Shown: positions 46,478 to 55,901, numbered from the stretch's first letter. The stretch is 64,000 nt of DNA from Flavobacterium degerlachei (GCF_900106645.1 NZ_FNMV01000002.1:299690-363689), one strand, 5' to 3'. The notes: a model not told the origin generated them from the sequence alone. Numbers and translations are program-made.

Positions 46478-47167
46478 ATGAAATTCAGCCAATATATCGC
46501 AGTTGTATTCTTTATATCCGTTATGCTGACTGGTTGCAAACAGCATCAGGAAGTAAGAAGACCAATTTCTCATACCTCTGGAACTTTTATGAAAAAATCA
46601 GCGGAAAGAAATAAGAAGTTGGTGGCAAGCGAAGAAGACCAGATTAAAACCATAATGAAAAGCAACCCTACTATAGAATATTTTGCTTCGTCAAAAGGCT
46701 ATTGGTATTCTTATGAAACCATGAACGAACTAGACACGCTGACTCCAAAAAAAGGGGATATCGCTTTCTTTGATTATGAAATAAAAGACATTGATGGCAA
46801 TATAATATACTCGCAGCTGGAATTAAGACCCCAAATCTATTATGTAGATAAACAAGAGATTATGATAGGATTAAGGGACGGTATCAAACTGATGCATAAA
46901 AACGAAACGGTAAACTTTTTTTTTCCATCACATATGGGATTTGGTTATCATGGCGACAATAAAAAAATTGGTGTAAACCAGCCTTTACTTTGCACAGTGA
47001 CACTAAATGATTTCATACCTGAATCCGTTTATAAAAAACAAAAGGAATCAAAACCGGCTGTTGTTAAAACACCTTTACAAGCAGTTTCAACGGACAGTAC
47101 GCCAAAACAAGCAGCTGCTGTGAAAAAGCCAATTCAAAACATAAAACCAAAAGACACACTTAAATAG
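46478..47167 (+). CDS. gldI: Gliding motility-associated FKBP lipoprotein GldI
   Basis: A 229-residue lipoprotein with lipobox VMLTGCKQ (Cys about residue 20). The FKBP-type prolyl isomerase domain covers about 75-190, with PKKGDIAFFDYEIKDIDGN, ELRPQIYYVDKQEIMIGLRDG and FPSHMGFGYHGDNKKIGVNQP. This length and order match GldI, which is needed for gliding and for T9SS function in Flavobacterium johnsoniae. A lysine/proline-rich tail follows. It sits 6 bases after nrnA and 19 before the first dual PPIase gene. Confidence 0.87.
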   Translation: MKFSQYIAVVFFISVMLTGCKQHQEVRRPISHTSGTFMKKSAERNKKLVASEEDQIKTIMKSNPTIEYFASSKGYWYSYETMNELDTLTPKKGDIAFFDYEIKDIDGNIIYSQLELRPQIYYVDKQEIMIGLRDGIKLMHKNETVNFFFPSHMGFGYHGDNKKIGVNQPLLCTVTLNDFIPESVYKKQKESKPAVVKTPLQAVSTDSTPKQAAAVKKPIQNIKPKDTLK

Positions 47168-47186
47168 TAAGTTAATTTATATCGAT

Positions 47187-48311
47187 ATGAAAAAAAAGAT
47201 CCTATTCGTATTACTTGTAATTGCAAGCTTTTATTCCTGCAACGAAGAAAACAGTAACCTTCCCGATGGTCTCTATGCTAAAATAGAAACAAGTAGAGGA
47301 GCCATTATTGTGGAGCTGGATTATAAAAAAGCCCCTATAACGGTCGCTAATTTTGTTACTCTGGCAGAAGGAAAAAATGATTTTGTAACCAATGACAACT
47401 TGAAAGGAAAACCTTTTTTTGATGGACTAAAATTTCACAGGGTTATTAAAGACTTTATGATTCAAACCGGAGATCCATTAGGTACTGGATCTGGGGATGC
47501 TGGCTATAAATTTAAAGATGAAATTAATGACTTGCGTTTTGATGGCGGTGGAGTTTTAGCTATGGCAAATAATGGTCCGGCAACTAATAGCAGCCAGTTT
47601 TTCATCACGCACGTTTCAACACCATGGTTAGACGGAAAACACACCATTTTTGGACATGTGGTAGATAATGGAATGAATGTAGTAAACATAGTTGAGCAAA
47701 ATGACTATATCAAGAAAGTTACTATCATTAGAAAAGGTGAGGCCGCAAAAAAGTTTAATGCAGTAAAAACATTCTACGACTACTTCTCAGTAGAATCGGA
47801 AAATCAAAAGAAGAAACTGGCCATTGATGCAGAAAGCAAAAAGGCATACGACGAAAAATACAAAGACGTTCGCGATGACAAGGTGAAATATTTTAATGCC
47901 CTAAGAAGTAAAGCAGTGAAGACCTCTAGTGGTCTTAAATATGTTATCACTAAAAAAGCAGGCGGTAAAAAACCGGAGAAAGGAAGTACAGTATACATTC
48001 ATTATGCAGGTTTCCTAGAAGACGGACAACTTTTTGATACCAGTTTAGAAAGCGAAGCGAAAATATTTGGGAAATTTGACCCTGCCAGAGCAGAACAAAA
48101 TGGTTATCAGCCTATCCCATTTCAAGCAGGTCGTAAAGACGGTATGATTCCTGGATTTATTGAAGGACTGGAAAAATTATCTATTGGAGATAAAGCGATA
48201 CTGTTTATACCTTCACATCTAGCTTATGGCGCAGGTGGTGCAGGAGATGTTATTCCACCAAATACTAATATTGTCTTTGAAGTGGAATTATTAGAATCAA
48301 CAGCTGAATAA
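47187..48311 (+). CDS. Dual cyclophilin-FKBP prolyl isomerase lipoprotein
   Basis: A 374-residue protein with lipobox SFYSCNEE (Cys about residue 18). The N-terminal cyclophilin domain (about 30-180) has FHRVIKDFMIQTGDPLGTG and NGPATNSSQFFITH. A charged helical linker (about 190-250) joins it to a C-terminal FKBP domain (about 255-373) with GSTVYIHYAGFLEDGQLFDTS, KDGMIPGFIEGLEKLS and LAYGAGGAGDVIPPNTNIVF. Such cyclophilin-FKBP fusions fold periplasmic proteins; the neighbour gldI suggests service to gliding or secretion machinery. The next gene is a tandem paralogue. Confidence 0.87.
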   Translation: MKKKILFVLLVIASFYSCNEENSNLPDGLYAKIETSRGAIIVELDYKKAPITVANFVTLAEGKNDFVTNDNLKGKPFFDGLKFHRVIKDFMIQTGDPLGTGSGDAGYKFKDEINDLRFDGGGVLAMANNGPATNSSQFFITHVSTPWLDGKHTIFGHVVDNGMNVVNIVEQNDYIKKVTIIRKGEAAKKFNAVKTFYDYFSVESENQKKKLAIDAESKKAYDEKYKDVRDDKVKYFNALRSKAVKTSSGLKYVITKKAGGKKPEKGSTVYIHYAGFLEDGQLFDTSLESEAKIFGKFDPARAEQNGYQPIPFQAGRKDGMIPGFIEGLEKLSIGDKAILFIPSHLAYGAGGAGDVIPPNTNIVFEVELLESTAE

Positions 48312-48338
48312 AAAATTAGAATTTAAAAATCGTATAAA

Positions 48339-49520
48339 ATGAAACTTAAACTTTTATTTTTGGTTTGCTTGGGCATGTTAAGTGCACAGGCTCAAAGCAT
48401 AAAAAAAACTGTTCCTACACAGAAACAAGTCACAACAACAAAGGCCATTGTTACAAAACCCATTGCTATTGAAGGGATCTTTGCAACAATATCAACTAAC
48501 AAAGGGGATATCACGCTAGAGTTACAATACAAAAAAGCGCCTATAACCGTGGCCAATTTCATTGCATTATCCGAAGGAAAAAACAGTTTTATCACTGATT
48601 CAAAACTAAAAGGAAAACCATTTTATGATGGTTTGAAATTTCACCGTGTCATTAATGATTTTATGATTCAAACCGGAGACCCACAAGGAACTGGTGCTGG
48701 CGGAACTGGATACGCATTTAAAGATGAATTTACCGATTTAAAGTTTGATAAAGCTGGTATTTTAGCTATGGCCAATTCTGGTCCCGCTACAAACTCAAGT
48801 CAATTTTTCATTACACACAAAGACACCCCTTGGTTAAACGGCAAACATACTATTTTTGGTCATGTGACTGAAGGAATGGATATTGTAAATAGCATAGTTC
48901 AAGGTGATGTTATTACAAAAGTAACCATCTCTCGAAAAGGAGCTGCTGCAAAATATTTTGACGCTGCCAAAGTATTTGCAAATTATTATGGCAATAAAGA
49001 GGCAGATGCTAAAAAACAAGCTGCTTTAGAGGAAGAAACAAAAAGAAACCTTGCCGCTAAATATGCAGCTGTAGTAGCCGCAAAAAAGGCCTTTTTTGAC
49101 GTAACAAAAGCAACTGCAACAACTACTGCTTCTGGATTGACCTATAAAATAATTCAAAAAGGTAGCGGAATTAAACCGGTTGACGGCTCTACTTTCTATT
49201 TTCACTATGCAGGTTACTTTGAAGATGGAAACTTGTTTGACAGCAGTTACGAGGACGTCAACAAAGCCTATGGAAAATATGACGAGCGCCGAGCTGCCCA
49301 AAATGGATACCAAGCCTTTCCATTTGAAGCTGGTAAAAAAGACGGTATGATTCCCGGCTTTATTGAAGGCTTAAGTTTTATGTCTTATGGAGACAAAGCC
49401 TTACTGTTTATCCCAGCCAATTTAGCTTATGGCGAAAGAGGTGCTGGAGGAGTAATTCCACCAAATACAACCTTAATTTTTGAATTGGAGATGTTTGATA
49501 AACCTGCAGCCTCAAAATAA
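48339..49520 (+). CDS. Dual cyclophilin-FKBP prolyl isomerase (tandem paralogue)
   Basis: A 393-residue paralogue of the preceding protein, sharing the cyclophilin signatures (FHRVINDFMIQTGDPQGTG, SGPATNSSQFFITH) and the FKBP part (FYFHYAGYFEDGNLFDSS, KDGMIPGFIEGLSFMS, LAYGERGAGGVIPPNTTL). It carries a signal peptide ending AQAQS instead of a lipobox, so one copy is membrane-anchored and the other soluble in the periplasm. The linker (about 220-265) is alanine/lysine-rich and probably coiled-coil. It ends at a strong terminator. Confidence 0.87.
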   Translation: MKLKLLFLVCLGMLSAQAQSIKKTVPTQKQVTTTKAIVTKPIAIEGIFATISTNKGDITLELQYKKAPITVANFIALSEGKNSFITDSKLKGKPFYDGLKFHRVINDFMIQTGDPQGTGAGGTGYAFKDEFTDLKFDKAGILAMANSGPATNSSQFFITHKDTPWLNGKHTIFGHVTEGMDIVNSIVQGDVITKVTISRKGAAAKYFDAAKVFANYYGNKEADAKKQAALEEETKRNLAAKYAAVVAAKKAFFDVTKATATTTASGLTYKIIQKGSGIKPVDGSTFYFHYAGYFEDGNLFDSSYEDVNKAYGKYDERRAAQNGYQAFPFEAGKKDGMIPGFIEGLSFMSYGDKALLFIPANLAYGERGAGGVIPPNTTLIFELEMFDKPAASK

Positions 49521-49545
49521 CAATCAGTAATACTACTAAATAAAC

Positions 49546-49577
49546 AAACCCGACAGATCTTAAAATCTATCGGGTTT
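49546..49577 (+). terminator. Intrinsic terminator of the nrnA-gldI-PPIase operon
   Basis: AAACCCGA pairs with TCGGGTTT, with an extended imperfect stem between, followed by a T-tract. It lies 25 bases after the second dual PPIase gene. Confidence 0.8.
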
Positions 49578-49642
49578 TTGTTTATTACTTATTCTGAGAG
49601 AAAAACTATTTTCAAAGACAAAAAGCCTTCCCTATTGTTAAT

Positions 49643-50083
49643 CTATTTCTTTCCGAATTTCCAGTCAAACTCATCTTTTTGATTGATGATGGCACCAATT
49701 TCAAATTTAACTACCTCATCAAATTCTGTTTGAAAAATGATCCAATTTTCTTCGTTAAAATAATTTTCGAAAGTATCAAATTCTTCTTGAGTGAATTTAA
49801 TGAGGCCTTTTTTTGCCAGTTCTTTCTTTACTTCAGCGATATTTCTATTGATTACTTTGTTCCCAAACAAATCCAATTCAGGACTTGAAGCAACCATATA
49901 TCCTAATTTGAATTCTTCTTCTTTGTAGAAAGTCAAACGAATTTTCAACGTATTGTAAGCAAAAATAACGTTGTCATCTTCGTCCTTATAGTTCCTATCC
50001 GGTTTACCGTAAATTGCGGTAACATCCTTTTGTTTCATTCCGAAAATGAGCTTGTCAATTCCGATTTTTAGATTTATTTTCAT
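49643..50083 (-). CDS. Hypothetical soluble protein
   Basis: A 146-residue protein without signal peptide or membrane segment. The opening IDKLIFGMKQKDVTAIYGKP recalls the short two-helix turn of BLIP/SmpA-like domains, and the rest is alternating strand and acidic helix ending EFDWKFGKK. No family is assigned. It is transcribed alone, convergent with the PPIase operon, and its neighbours give no functional clue. Confidence 0.55.
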   Translation of the reverse strand: MKINLKIGIDKLIFGMKQKDVTAIYGKPDRNYKDEDDNVIFAYNTLKIRLTFYKEEEFKLGYMVASSPELDLFGNKVINRNIAEVKKELAKKGLIKFTQEEFDTFENYFNEENWIIFQTEFDEVVKFEIGAIINQKDEFDWKFGKK

Positions 50084-50416
50084 GTTCTTTTATTTGAACG
50101 CAAAGTTCGCAAAGTTTTTGGCAAACTACACTACATAACGATTAAATAATAGAAAAACACCACAGCATTCTATATCCCTGAAAATGAAAGTCAACATTTA
50201 TAGATACCCTACACCTCAGGATAGAACGTATATTTTATTCTTTAGAACAAAAATATTAACTTAAATTAGCCATACAATACAACTGTTACTTAAACGAAAC
50301 TTCTTTAAAAAGGAAATTGAAAGCATTTGAATTCTCTAGTTCGATTGCTTATTCTTCTATTATATAGAATTCCTGATCATTAAAATTAAAAAAAACAGTA
50401 AAACAAAATCTATTTT
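50084..50416. other. Intergenic region before the P-type ATPase gene
   Basis: About 333 bases without a supported gene. A TTTTCTATTTTATG-like T-rich stretch precedes the ATPase ATG, but no TAnnTTTG box is convincing on either strand. No MerR- or ArsR-type operator palindrome was recognised, although a metal-responsive site would be expected here. Confidence 0.5.
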
Positions 50417-52312
50417 ATGCAACTACCTATCAAAGACAAAAAATTTCTCGTTTTACTTTCCTCAATCACGATAGTTGTTGTCTTAGAAATATTATCCCTA
50501 ATAGGCATTACTATCCCCCTACCCTATGGCCCTTTTGTTTTTGCCGCTTTCATTATTGGTATCGGTTACGAGGTTTTGATAGACGGATTTAAAGCCATTT
50601 ACAAGCTTAACTTTAGCAGTATAAATCTATTGATGACCATTGCGGTTTTTGCCGCTTTCTATCTGGGAGAATATCCCGAGGCGGCTGTAGTAATTGTTCT
50701 ATATGTTTTGGGTGAACGGCTGGAAGACATTGGTCTTGAAAATTCAAAATCAGCCTTGGATAAATTAGTAAGTATCGCTCCAAAAATGGCTTTCGTAAAA
50801 GAGGAAAACAAAAATATTCCAATAAATAAAATACCCGTCGGTACGATTATTCAGGTTAAACCAGGCGAAATGATTCCGCTTGACGGCAAAATAATTTCAG
50901 GAGAAACTACTGTTGACGAAGCTGCGATTACCGGCGAACCTATCCCAAAAGACAAACATCCTGGGGACTATTTATTTGCGGGGACGCTCAACAAAGATGG
51001 CTTTATTGAAATTGAGACTAGCAAACTTTCTATCGACACCACTTTTTCAAAAATTATCCGACTCACCTTTGAAGCTGCGGCAGCTAAAAGTGACACTCAA
51101 AAATTCATTCAACGCTTTTCAAAATTTTATACACCTACAATTATTGCCATGGCAGTACTTGTTTTTGCAATTCCCGTTTTTATACTGCATTTGGATCTTG
51201 ATATTTGGCTAAACCAAGCCATCACTCTTTTAGTGATTGCCTGTCCTTGTGCTTTGGTTATTTCCACTCCCGTTGCAATTTATGCTGCCATTGGAAATGC
51301 TTCCGCAAAAGGGGCTCTAATAAAGGGAGGCAAGCACATCGAGTCCATGGCAAGCATAAAAGCAATAGCCTTAGACAAAACCCGAACAATCACTTATGGT
51401 AATCCAATCGTTTCTGATATATTCCCATTAAACGTAACCACTCGAGAAGAACTGTTGGCTTGTACTGCTGGTACTGAACTTTTTTCTGAGCATCCTTTAG
51501 CACAGGCAATTGTAACCGCCAGCAGAAAAGAAGGTTTTGAACCCCACAAAGCGGAAGCTTTTAAAAGCATTATAGGAAAAGGAGCTATCGCAAAATGTTT
51601 GGTTTGTGAAAATGAAACCGTTTATGTTGGAAAACTTGAATTTATCAAAGAATATCATGAGGTAAATGACAAAGCCGAACAAATAGTGGAGCAGCTTGCC
51701 TCAGAGGGGAAAACAAGCGTCGTAGTCAGTTTTGGTAATGGTGTTGCTGGAATCATTGGTTTAACCGACGAAATTAAACCGGACAGTGCTTCCGCAATAA
51801 AACAATTGCAAAAACTAAATATCAAATTAATAATGCTAACTGGTGACAGCCAGAAAGCAGCTCATTATGTCGCGGAACAAGTGGGAATAGACAAGGTATT
51901 TGGTGGCTTGCTTCCAGAAGAGAAGTCAGATAAAATAAAAGAACTATTAAAGGAATTTGGCTTTGTGGCTATGGTAGGTGACGGTATAAACGATGCGCCG
52001 GCTTTGGCATTAAGTACCGTAGGAATTGCAATGGGAGCAGCTGGGAGTGATACAGCAATTGAAACGGCTAATATTGCACTAATGAACGATAAACTTTCTC
52101 TTATCCCCTTTCTTATTCGTCTTAGCAAAAAAACCTTGGCAAGAATAAAATTTAACACTATCGGAGCAATTGTAGTGAAGCTCGTTTTCATCACTCTAGC
52201 TTTTATGGGCTACAGTAATCTGGTTTTCGCCATTGCAGCTGATGTTGGCGTTACTTTGATTGTAATTCTATTGAGCCTGAATTTGATGAAATTTGAAAAC
52301 GCAAAACAATAA
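50417..52312 (+). CDS. Heavy-metal P1B-type ATPase (Zn/Cd type) with DKTRT motif
   Basis: A 631-residue metal-exporting ATPase lacking an N-terminal HMA metal-binding domain; it begins with membrane helices. Visible landmarks are TGEPIP (actuator), CPC in IACPCALVISTP (about 275-286), HP in EHPLAQAIV, and MVGDGINDAPALA. The TM7 lysine (GAIVVKLVF) and TM8 aspartate (AADVGVTL) fit the Zn/Cd/Pb group. The phosphorylation motif reads D320-K-T-R323-T rather than the near-universal DKTGT, which is odd. It stands alone, with no adjacent metalloregulator. Confidence 0.88.
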   Translation: MQLPIKDKKFLVLLSSITIVVVLEILSLIGITIPLPYGPFVFAAFIIGIGYEVLIDGFKAIYKLNFSSINLLMTIAVFAAFYLGEYPEAAVVIVLYVLGERLEDIGLENSKSALDKLVSIAPKMAFVKEENKNIPINKIPVGTIIQVKPGEMIPLDGKIISGETTVDEAAITGEPIPKDKHPGDYLFAGTLNKDGFIEIETSKLSIDTTFSKIIRLTFEAAAAKSDTQKFIQRFSKFYTPTIIAMAVLVFAIPVFILHLDLDIWLNQAITLLVIACPCALVISTPVAIYAAIGNASAKGALIKGGKHIESMASIKAIALDKTRTITYGNPIVSDIFPLNVTTREELLACTAGTELFSEHPLAQAIVTASRKEGFEPHKAEAFKSIIGKGAIAKCLVCENETVYVGKLEFIKEYHEVNDKAEQIVEQLASEGKTSVVVSFGNGVAGIIGLTDEIKPDSASAIKQLQKLNIKLIMLTGDSQKAAHYVAEQVGIDKVFGGLLPEEKSDKIKELLKEFGFVAMVGDGINDAPALALSTVGIAMGAAGSDTAIETANIALMNDKLSLIPFLIRLSKKTLARIKFNTIGAIVVKLVFITLAFMGYSNLVFAIAADVGVTLIVILLSLNLMKFENAKQ

Positions 52313-52522
52313 TCTCGATTTAAGTACTAAAATCTATTTGCCATCTTAAAAAGCCGCTACATATCCTAAATCACGAACTATTATAAACAGTAGTATTTAA
52401 TTTCTGCTTTGAGGAGATATTTCTTAAAAAACACTACCCTTTTAAATATAATTCACTAACTTTCATATACATAGGTTTTTATATAAATAGTGATTTATAA
52501 ATTAAGTTTAAAAAACAGGGTC

Positions 52523-54709
52523 ATGAAAATTTCTTTTGAAAAAAAAATATTTTTAGGATTTATAATTAATGTTTTAGTAGTTATTGCCTCGGGCTGGATT
52601 TTTATTGCCAGACTCAATAAGCAAAGAGACATGACTATGGACAGCCTATTAAATTGGATAGAAGTTTCGTTATTTATTCTTTCAATCGTTTTATTAGTAA
52701 TTGTTTACTTTATCATTCGTTCCCAATTACGTGCAAAGAAAATTTCACGAGATTTACTTTTCGAAAATAAGCAACTACTGCAGTCTATAATTGACAATAC
52801 CTCCAATCCCATCTTTATTAAAAAATTAAATGGGGAATACTTATTGATTAACAAACAATTTGGTGACTTGTTTAAAATTTCAAATGAAGAAATCCTAGGA
52901 AAAACTGATCATGATTTTTTACCAGAAAAAATAGCTGATACTTACAGAAATTCTGATATTGAGGTAGTAAAAAAACTTAGAGAACTAAAAACAGAAGAGA
53001 CAATCGAGCAACAAGATGGCAAGCATACTTATATAGCCGTAAAATTCCCGTTGTATGATGCAAATGAAAGAGTCTATGCATTAGGAGGAATATTAACAGA
53101 TATCACAGAGAGAAAAAAAATGGAGGATTCATCAAAAGCCGCCAACAAGTTCTTCAATATGTCTTTAGATATTATGGTTATTGCTAGAAATGATAAATTT
53201 GTAAAAATTAACCCATCCCTAAGTAAAACATTGGGATATTCAGAGGAAGAATTAATTAATCACCCTTTTCTAGATTATGTTTTTCCAGATGATAGGGATA
53301 ATACTCAGAAGGAAATTGACAAGCTCAAAACAGGCATTTCAACAATACAGTTTGAAAACCGGTGGGTGTGCAAAAACAAGTCTGTAAAGTGGCTTTTATG
53401 GTCTGCTTCTCCTGATCTGACAACAGGCTTATTATATGCGGTAGCACATGATGTTACTGAACAAAAAGAAATTGAAAATTCCCTGATTGTTGCCGACACA
53501 TTTTTTAATATCTCTTATGATATTTTCGTAGTTGCTAAAGATGGATATTTTCTCAAAATCAATCCTGCTTTTACAAGAACTCTTGGATACAATAAAAATG
53601 ACTTGGAAAATAAACCTTTTATTTCATTAAGCCATCCTGATGACAAAAAGACTTCTCTCGATAACTTTAAAAAATCTCAAAAGAAAAACTCAGTATTAAG
53701 TTATAGGGCTCGTACACTTTGCAAAGATGGCTCCTATAAATGGCTAGATTGGACCAGTACTTTTGATGTTAGAACGGGGGCAATGTATGCTGCCGCACGT
53801 GACATCACAAAATTAGTTGAAAATGAAGCTTCTTTAAAAACGGCAGACCAGTTTTTTAAAATGACATTTGATATACTTACCGTTACAAAAGGAGATGATT
53901 TTGTACAAATCAGCCCTTCATTTACCAAAACACTTGGATATAGTCAAAAAGATATTGCCAAAATAAAATATATGGAGCTGGTCCATCCGGATGATAAAAA
54001 AGCAGTAGCTGAAAGTCTAAGTGCACTTTCAAAGAAAAATCCAGCTACTAATTTTAAAAATCGCATCCTTTGTAAAGACGGTAGTTATAAATGGTTGGAC
54101 TGGAATGTCAATTTAGACATTAAAAAAGACATTTTATATTCAGCAGCGCGTGACATTACTGAAAACGTCAGATTAGAAGAAGAAGAGAAAACCATAATAA
54201 ACAACCTTTATGAAAATGAGGAAAAACTACGCCTCATTGTTGAGAATATAGGCGAAGGTGTCATTGTTGCCAATGCTGATAAGGAAATAATCCTTGCTAA
54301 TTACAGAGCCAACGAAATTCTTGGAATCTATCAAAATGAGAAAATATCGACTTCTTTAACAAATCATTTTGAGCTCTATTTTCCAGATGAAAGAACTATA
54401 TTCCCTTCTCAAAATTTACCTATGGAGCGGGCCTTCAATGGTGAGGTAACAGATGATATAGACGTAATTCTTTGGGATCCAGAAAAACGCGAAAAAAAAC
54501 GTGTTCTTATTAGCGGTAGACCATTGGTTGATCAAGATAACAATGTGGTAGCGGCAGTAATAACCATAAAAGATATCAGTCTTTACAAAAAACTAGAGGA
54601 GGAATTAGAAGAAACAGAATCAAAATACAGACAATTAATTGGTTTTAGGGTTGAAGAGGAGAAAAAGCAAGAAGACGCAACGCAAAATACCGATAAGAAA
54701 ACCTTATAG
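52523..54709 (+). CDS. Membrane-bound multi-PAS protein without output domain
   Basis: A 728-residue protein with two membrane segments (about 9-28 and 46-65) and then five consecutive PAS domains: about 84-205, 210-325, 335-450, 460-575 and 590-705. PAS 2-4 are near repeats of each other (GYSEEELINHP / GYNKNDLENKP / GYSQKDIAKIK and LCKDGSYKWLDW). The C-terminus ends EETESKYRQLIGFRVEEEKK and a short charged tail. No HisKA, HATPase, GGDEF or other output domain is present. The convergent GNAT gene overlaps its end by 6 bases, so no extra exon-like continuation is hidden. It must signal through another protein. Confidence 0.82.
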   Translation: MKISFEKKIFLGFIINVLVVIASGWIFIARLNKQRDMTMDSLLNWIEVSLFILSIVLLVIVYFIIRSQLRAKKISRDLLFENKQLLQSIIDNTSNPIFIKKLNGEYLLINKQFGDLFKISNEEILGKTDHDFLPEKIADTYRNSDIEVVKKLRELKTEETIEQQDGKHTYIAVKFPLYDANERVYALGGILTDITERKKMEDSSKAANKFFNMSLDIMVIARNDKFVKINPSLSKTLGYSEEELINHPFLDYVFPDDRDNTQKEIDKLKTGISTIQFENRWVCKNKSVKWLLWSASPDLTTGLLYAVAHDVTEQKEIENSLIVADTFFNISYDIFVVAKDGYFLKINPAFTRTLGYNKNDLENKPFISLSHPDDKKTSLDNFKKSQKKNSVLSYRARTLCKDGSYKWLDWTSTFDVRTGAMYAAARDITKLVENEASLKTADQFFKMTFDILTVTKGDDFVQISPSFTKTLGYSQKDIAKIKYMELVHPDDKKAVAESLSALSKKNPATNFKNRILCKDGSYKWLDWNVNLDIKKDILYSAARDITENVRLEEEEKTIINNLYENEEKLRLIVENIGEGVIVANADKEIILANYRANEILGIYQNEKISTSLTNHFELYFPDERTIFPSQNLPMERAFNGEVTDDIDVILWDPEKREKKRVLISGRPLVDQDNNVVAAVITIKDISLYKKLEEELEETESKYRQLIGFRVEEEKKQEDATQNTDKKTL

Positions 54710-55300
54710 CTTTTTGATTAGATTAGCCTTAACAGTATCAAACCATTCTGATCTGAGAATGCTTAAAATAATTGTATCCCTACGTAAATCGCTATTAAAA
54801 GTAGGCATATGGTTTCTCAAAACGCCTTCTTCTGTGCAACCAATACTTTTCATGGCAGCGATACTGCGAGCATTATTGTTGTCAGCCCTGAATTCAACTC
54901 GCTCCATGCCCAATTCTTCGAAAGCAAATTGTAGTAGCAAGAATTTGCAGTGTTTATTTAAGCCAGTTCCTCTAAACTGTTTCCCATACCAAGTATAGCC
55001 TAACAGCAGTGTTTTAAAATCTTGATTAATCTCATAGAATCGGCTGCTTCCTCCATATTTTCCACTTTTTTTATCAAAAACAATAAAGGGAAATTGCGTT
55101 TTACTTTCTCTGGCTTTAACAGCCAATTGAATATAGGTCTGCAAGTTTTCCTTTCCATTAGCTTGCACTAAAGAATACTGCCAAGTCTCGGGCTCATTGA
55201 GGGAAATCTCCAATAAATTATCAACATCTGTTATTAGTAGTGGGCGTAGTAAAACCTGTTCGTCTTCAAGAACGAGATCTTGAGAAAAATTGAAATTCAT
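54704..55300 (-). CDS. GNAT N-acetyltransferase (RimJ/RimL type)
   Basis: A 198-residue acetyltransferase. The acetyl-CoA loop is GKQFRGTGLNKHCKFLLLQ and the following strand reads RVEFRADNNNARSIAAMKSI, as in RimJ/RimL-like enzymes that acetylate protein N-termini or small amines. It opens DLVLEDEQVLLRPLLITD, the usual first strand. The 3' end overlaps the convergent PAS gene by 6 bases. The substrate cannot be told. Confidence 0.85.
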   Translation of the reverse strand: MNFNFSQDLVLEDEQVLLRPLLITDVDNLLEISLNEPETWQYSLVQANGKENLQTYIQLAVKARESKTQFPFIVFDKKSGKYGGSSRFYEINQDFKTLLLGYTWYGKQFRGTGLNKHCKFLLLQFAFEELGMERVEFRADNNNARSIAAMKSIGCTEEGVLRNHMPTFNSDLRRDTIILSILRSEWFDTVKANLIKKL

Positions 55301-55345
55301 ATTCGACTATTTAATTACTTATAAACTGGACTTGTACTAAATATA

Positions 55346-55393
55346 AAAGCATTAAGAAAATTAAGAAAAAATACTTAATAAACTTAATGCTTT
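55346..55393 (-). terminator. Intrinsic terminator
   Basis: AAAGCATTAAG pairs with CTTAATGCTTT around a long loop of about 26 bases. On the minus strand it follows the gene for the 119-residue hypothetical protein. The large loop lowers confidence. Confidence 0.5.
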
Positions 55394-55415
55394 ATGTTTT
55401 TAACGAACTAGAAGC

Positions 55416-55775
55416 TTATTCACTCATTTCATCGTAACGCTCAGGAACCTGTGGGTCATAAAGTGGACATTTGAATTCTTCCATTATATTTACCAAGGTA
55501 TCCATTGTCTTTCCTGCGGTACCGTAACAATCAATTTTTATACTTTGCGGAGTGGTTCTAATATGAAAAGCACCTACTCCGTCATTGTTTTTCCAACTTG
55601 AGTCGTCTACTTTTTCCCATTTTGAGAATACGGAAGCGATTCTATTCAAGATGACTTGAACAGGAAGTACTTCTAAACCTTCGATCTCGGCTTGTTCTTC
55701 TGAAATGATTTCATAAACCTCGTGATGGTTTAAATAAACTTCCTCCAGATATTTCCAAAATACTAATTCGTACAT
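55416..55775 (-). CDS. Conserved-looking hypothetical protein
   Basis: A 119-residue soluble acidic protein without signal peptide. It alternates helix and strand (VLPVQVILNRIASVFSKWEK, HIRTTPQSIKIDCYGTAGKT) and ends PERYDEMSE. Its repeated Tyr/Trp and Glu content suggests a folded domain, but no family is recognised. It lies between a GNAT gene and purM, both on the same strand, but is separated by a terminator downstream and a repeat upstream. Confidence 0.55.
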   Translation of the reverse strand: MYELVFWKYLEEVYLNHHEVYEIISEEQAEIEGLEVLPVQVILNRIASVFSKWEKVDDSSWKNNDGVGAFHIRTTPQSIKIDCYGTAGKTMDTLVNIMEEFKCPLYDPQVPERYDEMSE

Positions 55776-55802
55776 ACTATTTATTTTTTAGCATCTATAA
55801 CT

Positions 55803-55884
55803 GGCATCTCCCGATTTAGAAAACAAGGCTTTTTAGCCGTAGTTTTTATTTATCGGGAATACAGCGTAGAGCGGGATTAGCTTC
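55803..55884 (+). repeat. Interspersed repeat, copy 3 (conserved arm, hairpin core)
   Basis: It starts GGCATC, has a core stem TCCCGAT / ATCGGGA, and ends ATACAGCGTAGAGCGGG and ATTAGCTTC. The right arm matches the minus-strand reading of copy 1 (ATATAGTGTAGAGCAGG then AATAGCTCC) with few changes, while the core is unrelated. It sits between the purM and hypothetical genes. Confidence 0.62.
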
Positions 55885-55901
55885 AGGTAAATCAGTTAAT
55901 A

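Noticed and set aside
54639..54998. A 119-codon plus-strand frame across the PAS/GNAT junction
   Set aside because: It overlaps the 3' part of the GNAT gene in antisense and does not encode a kinase domain that could extend the PAS protein.
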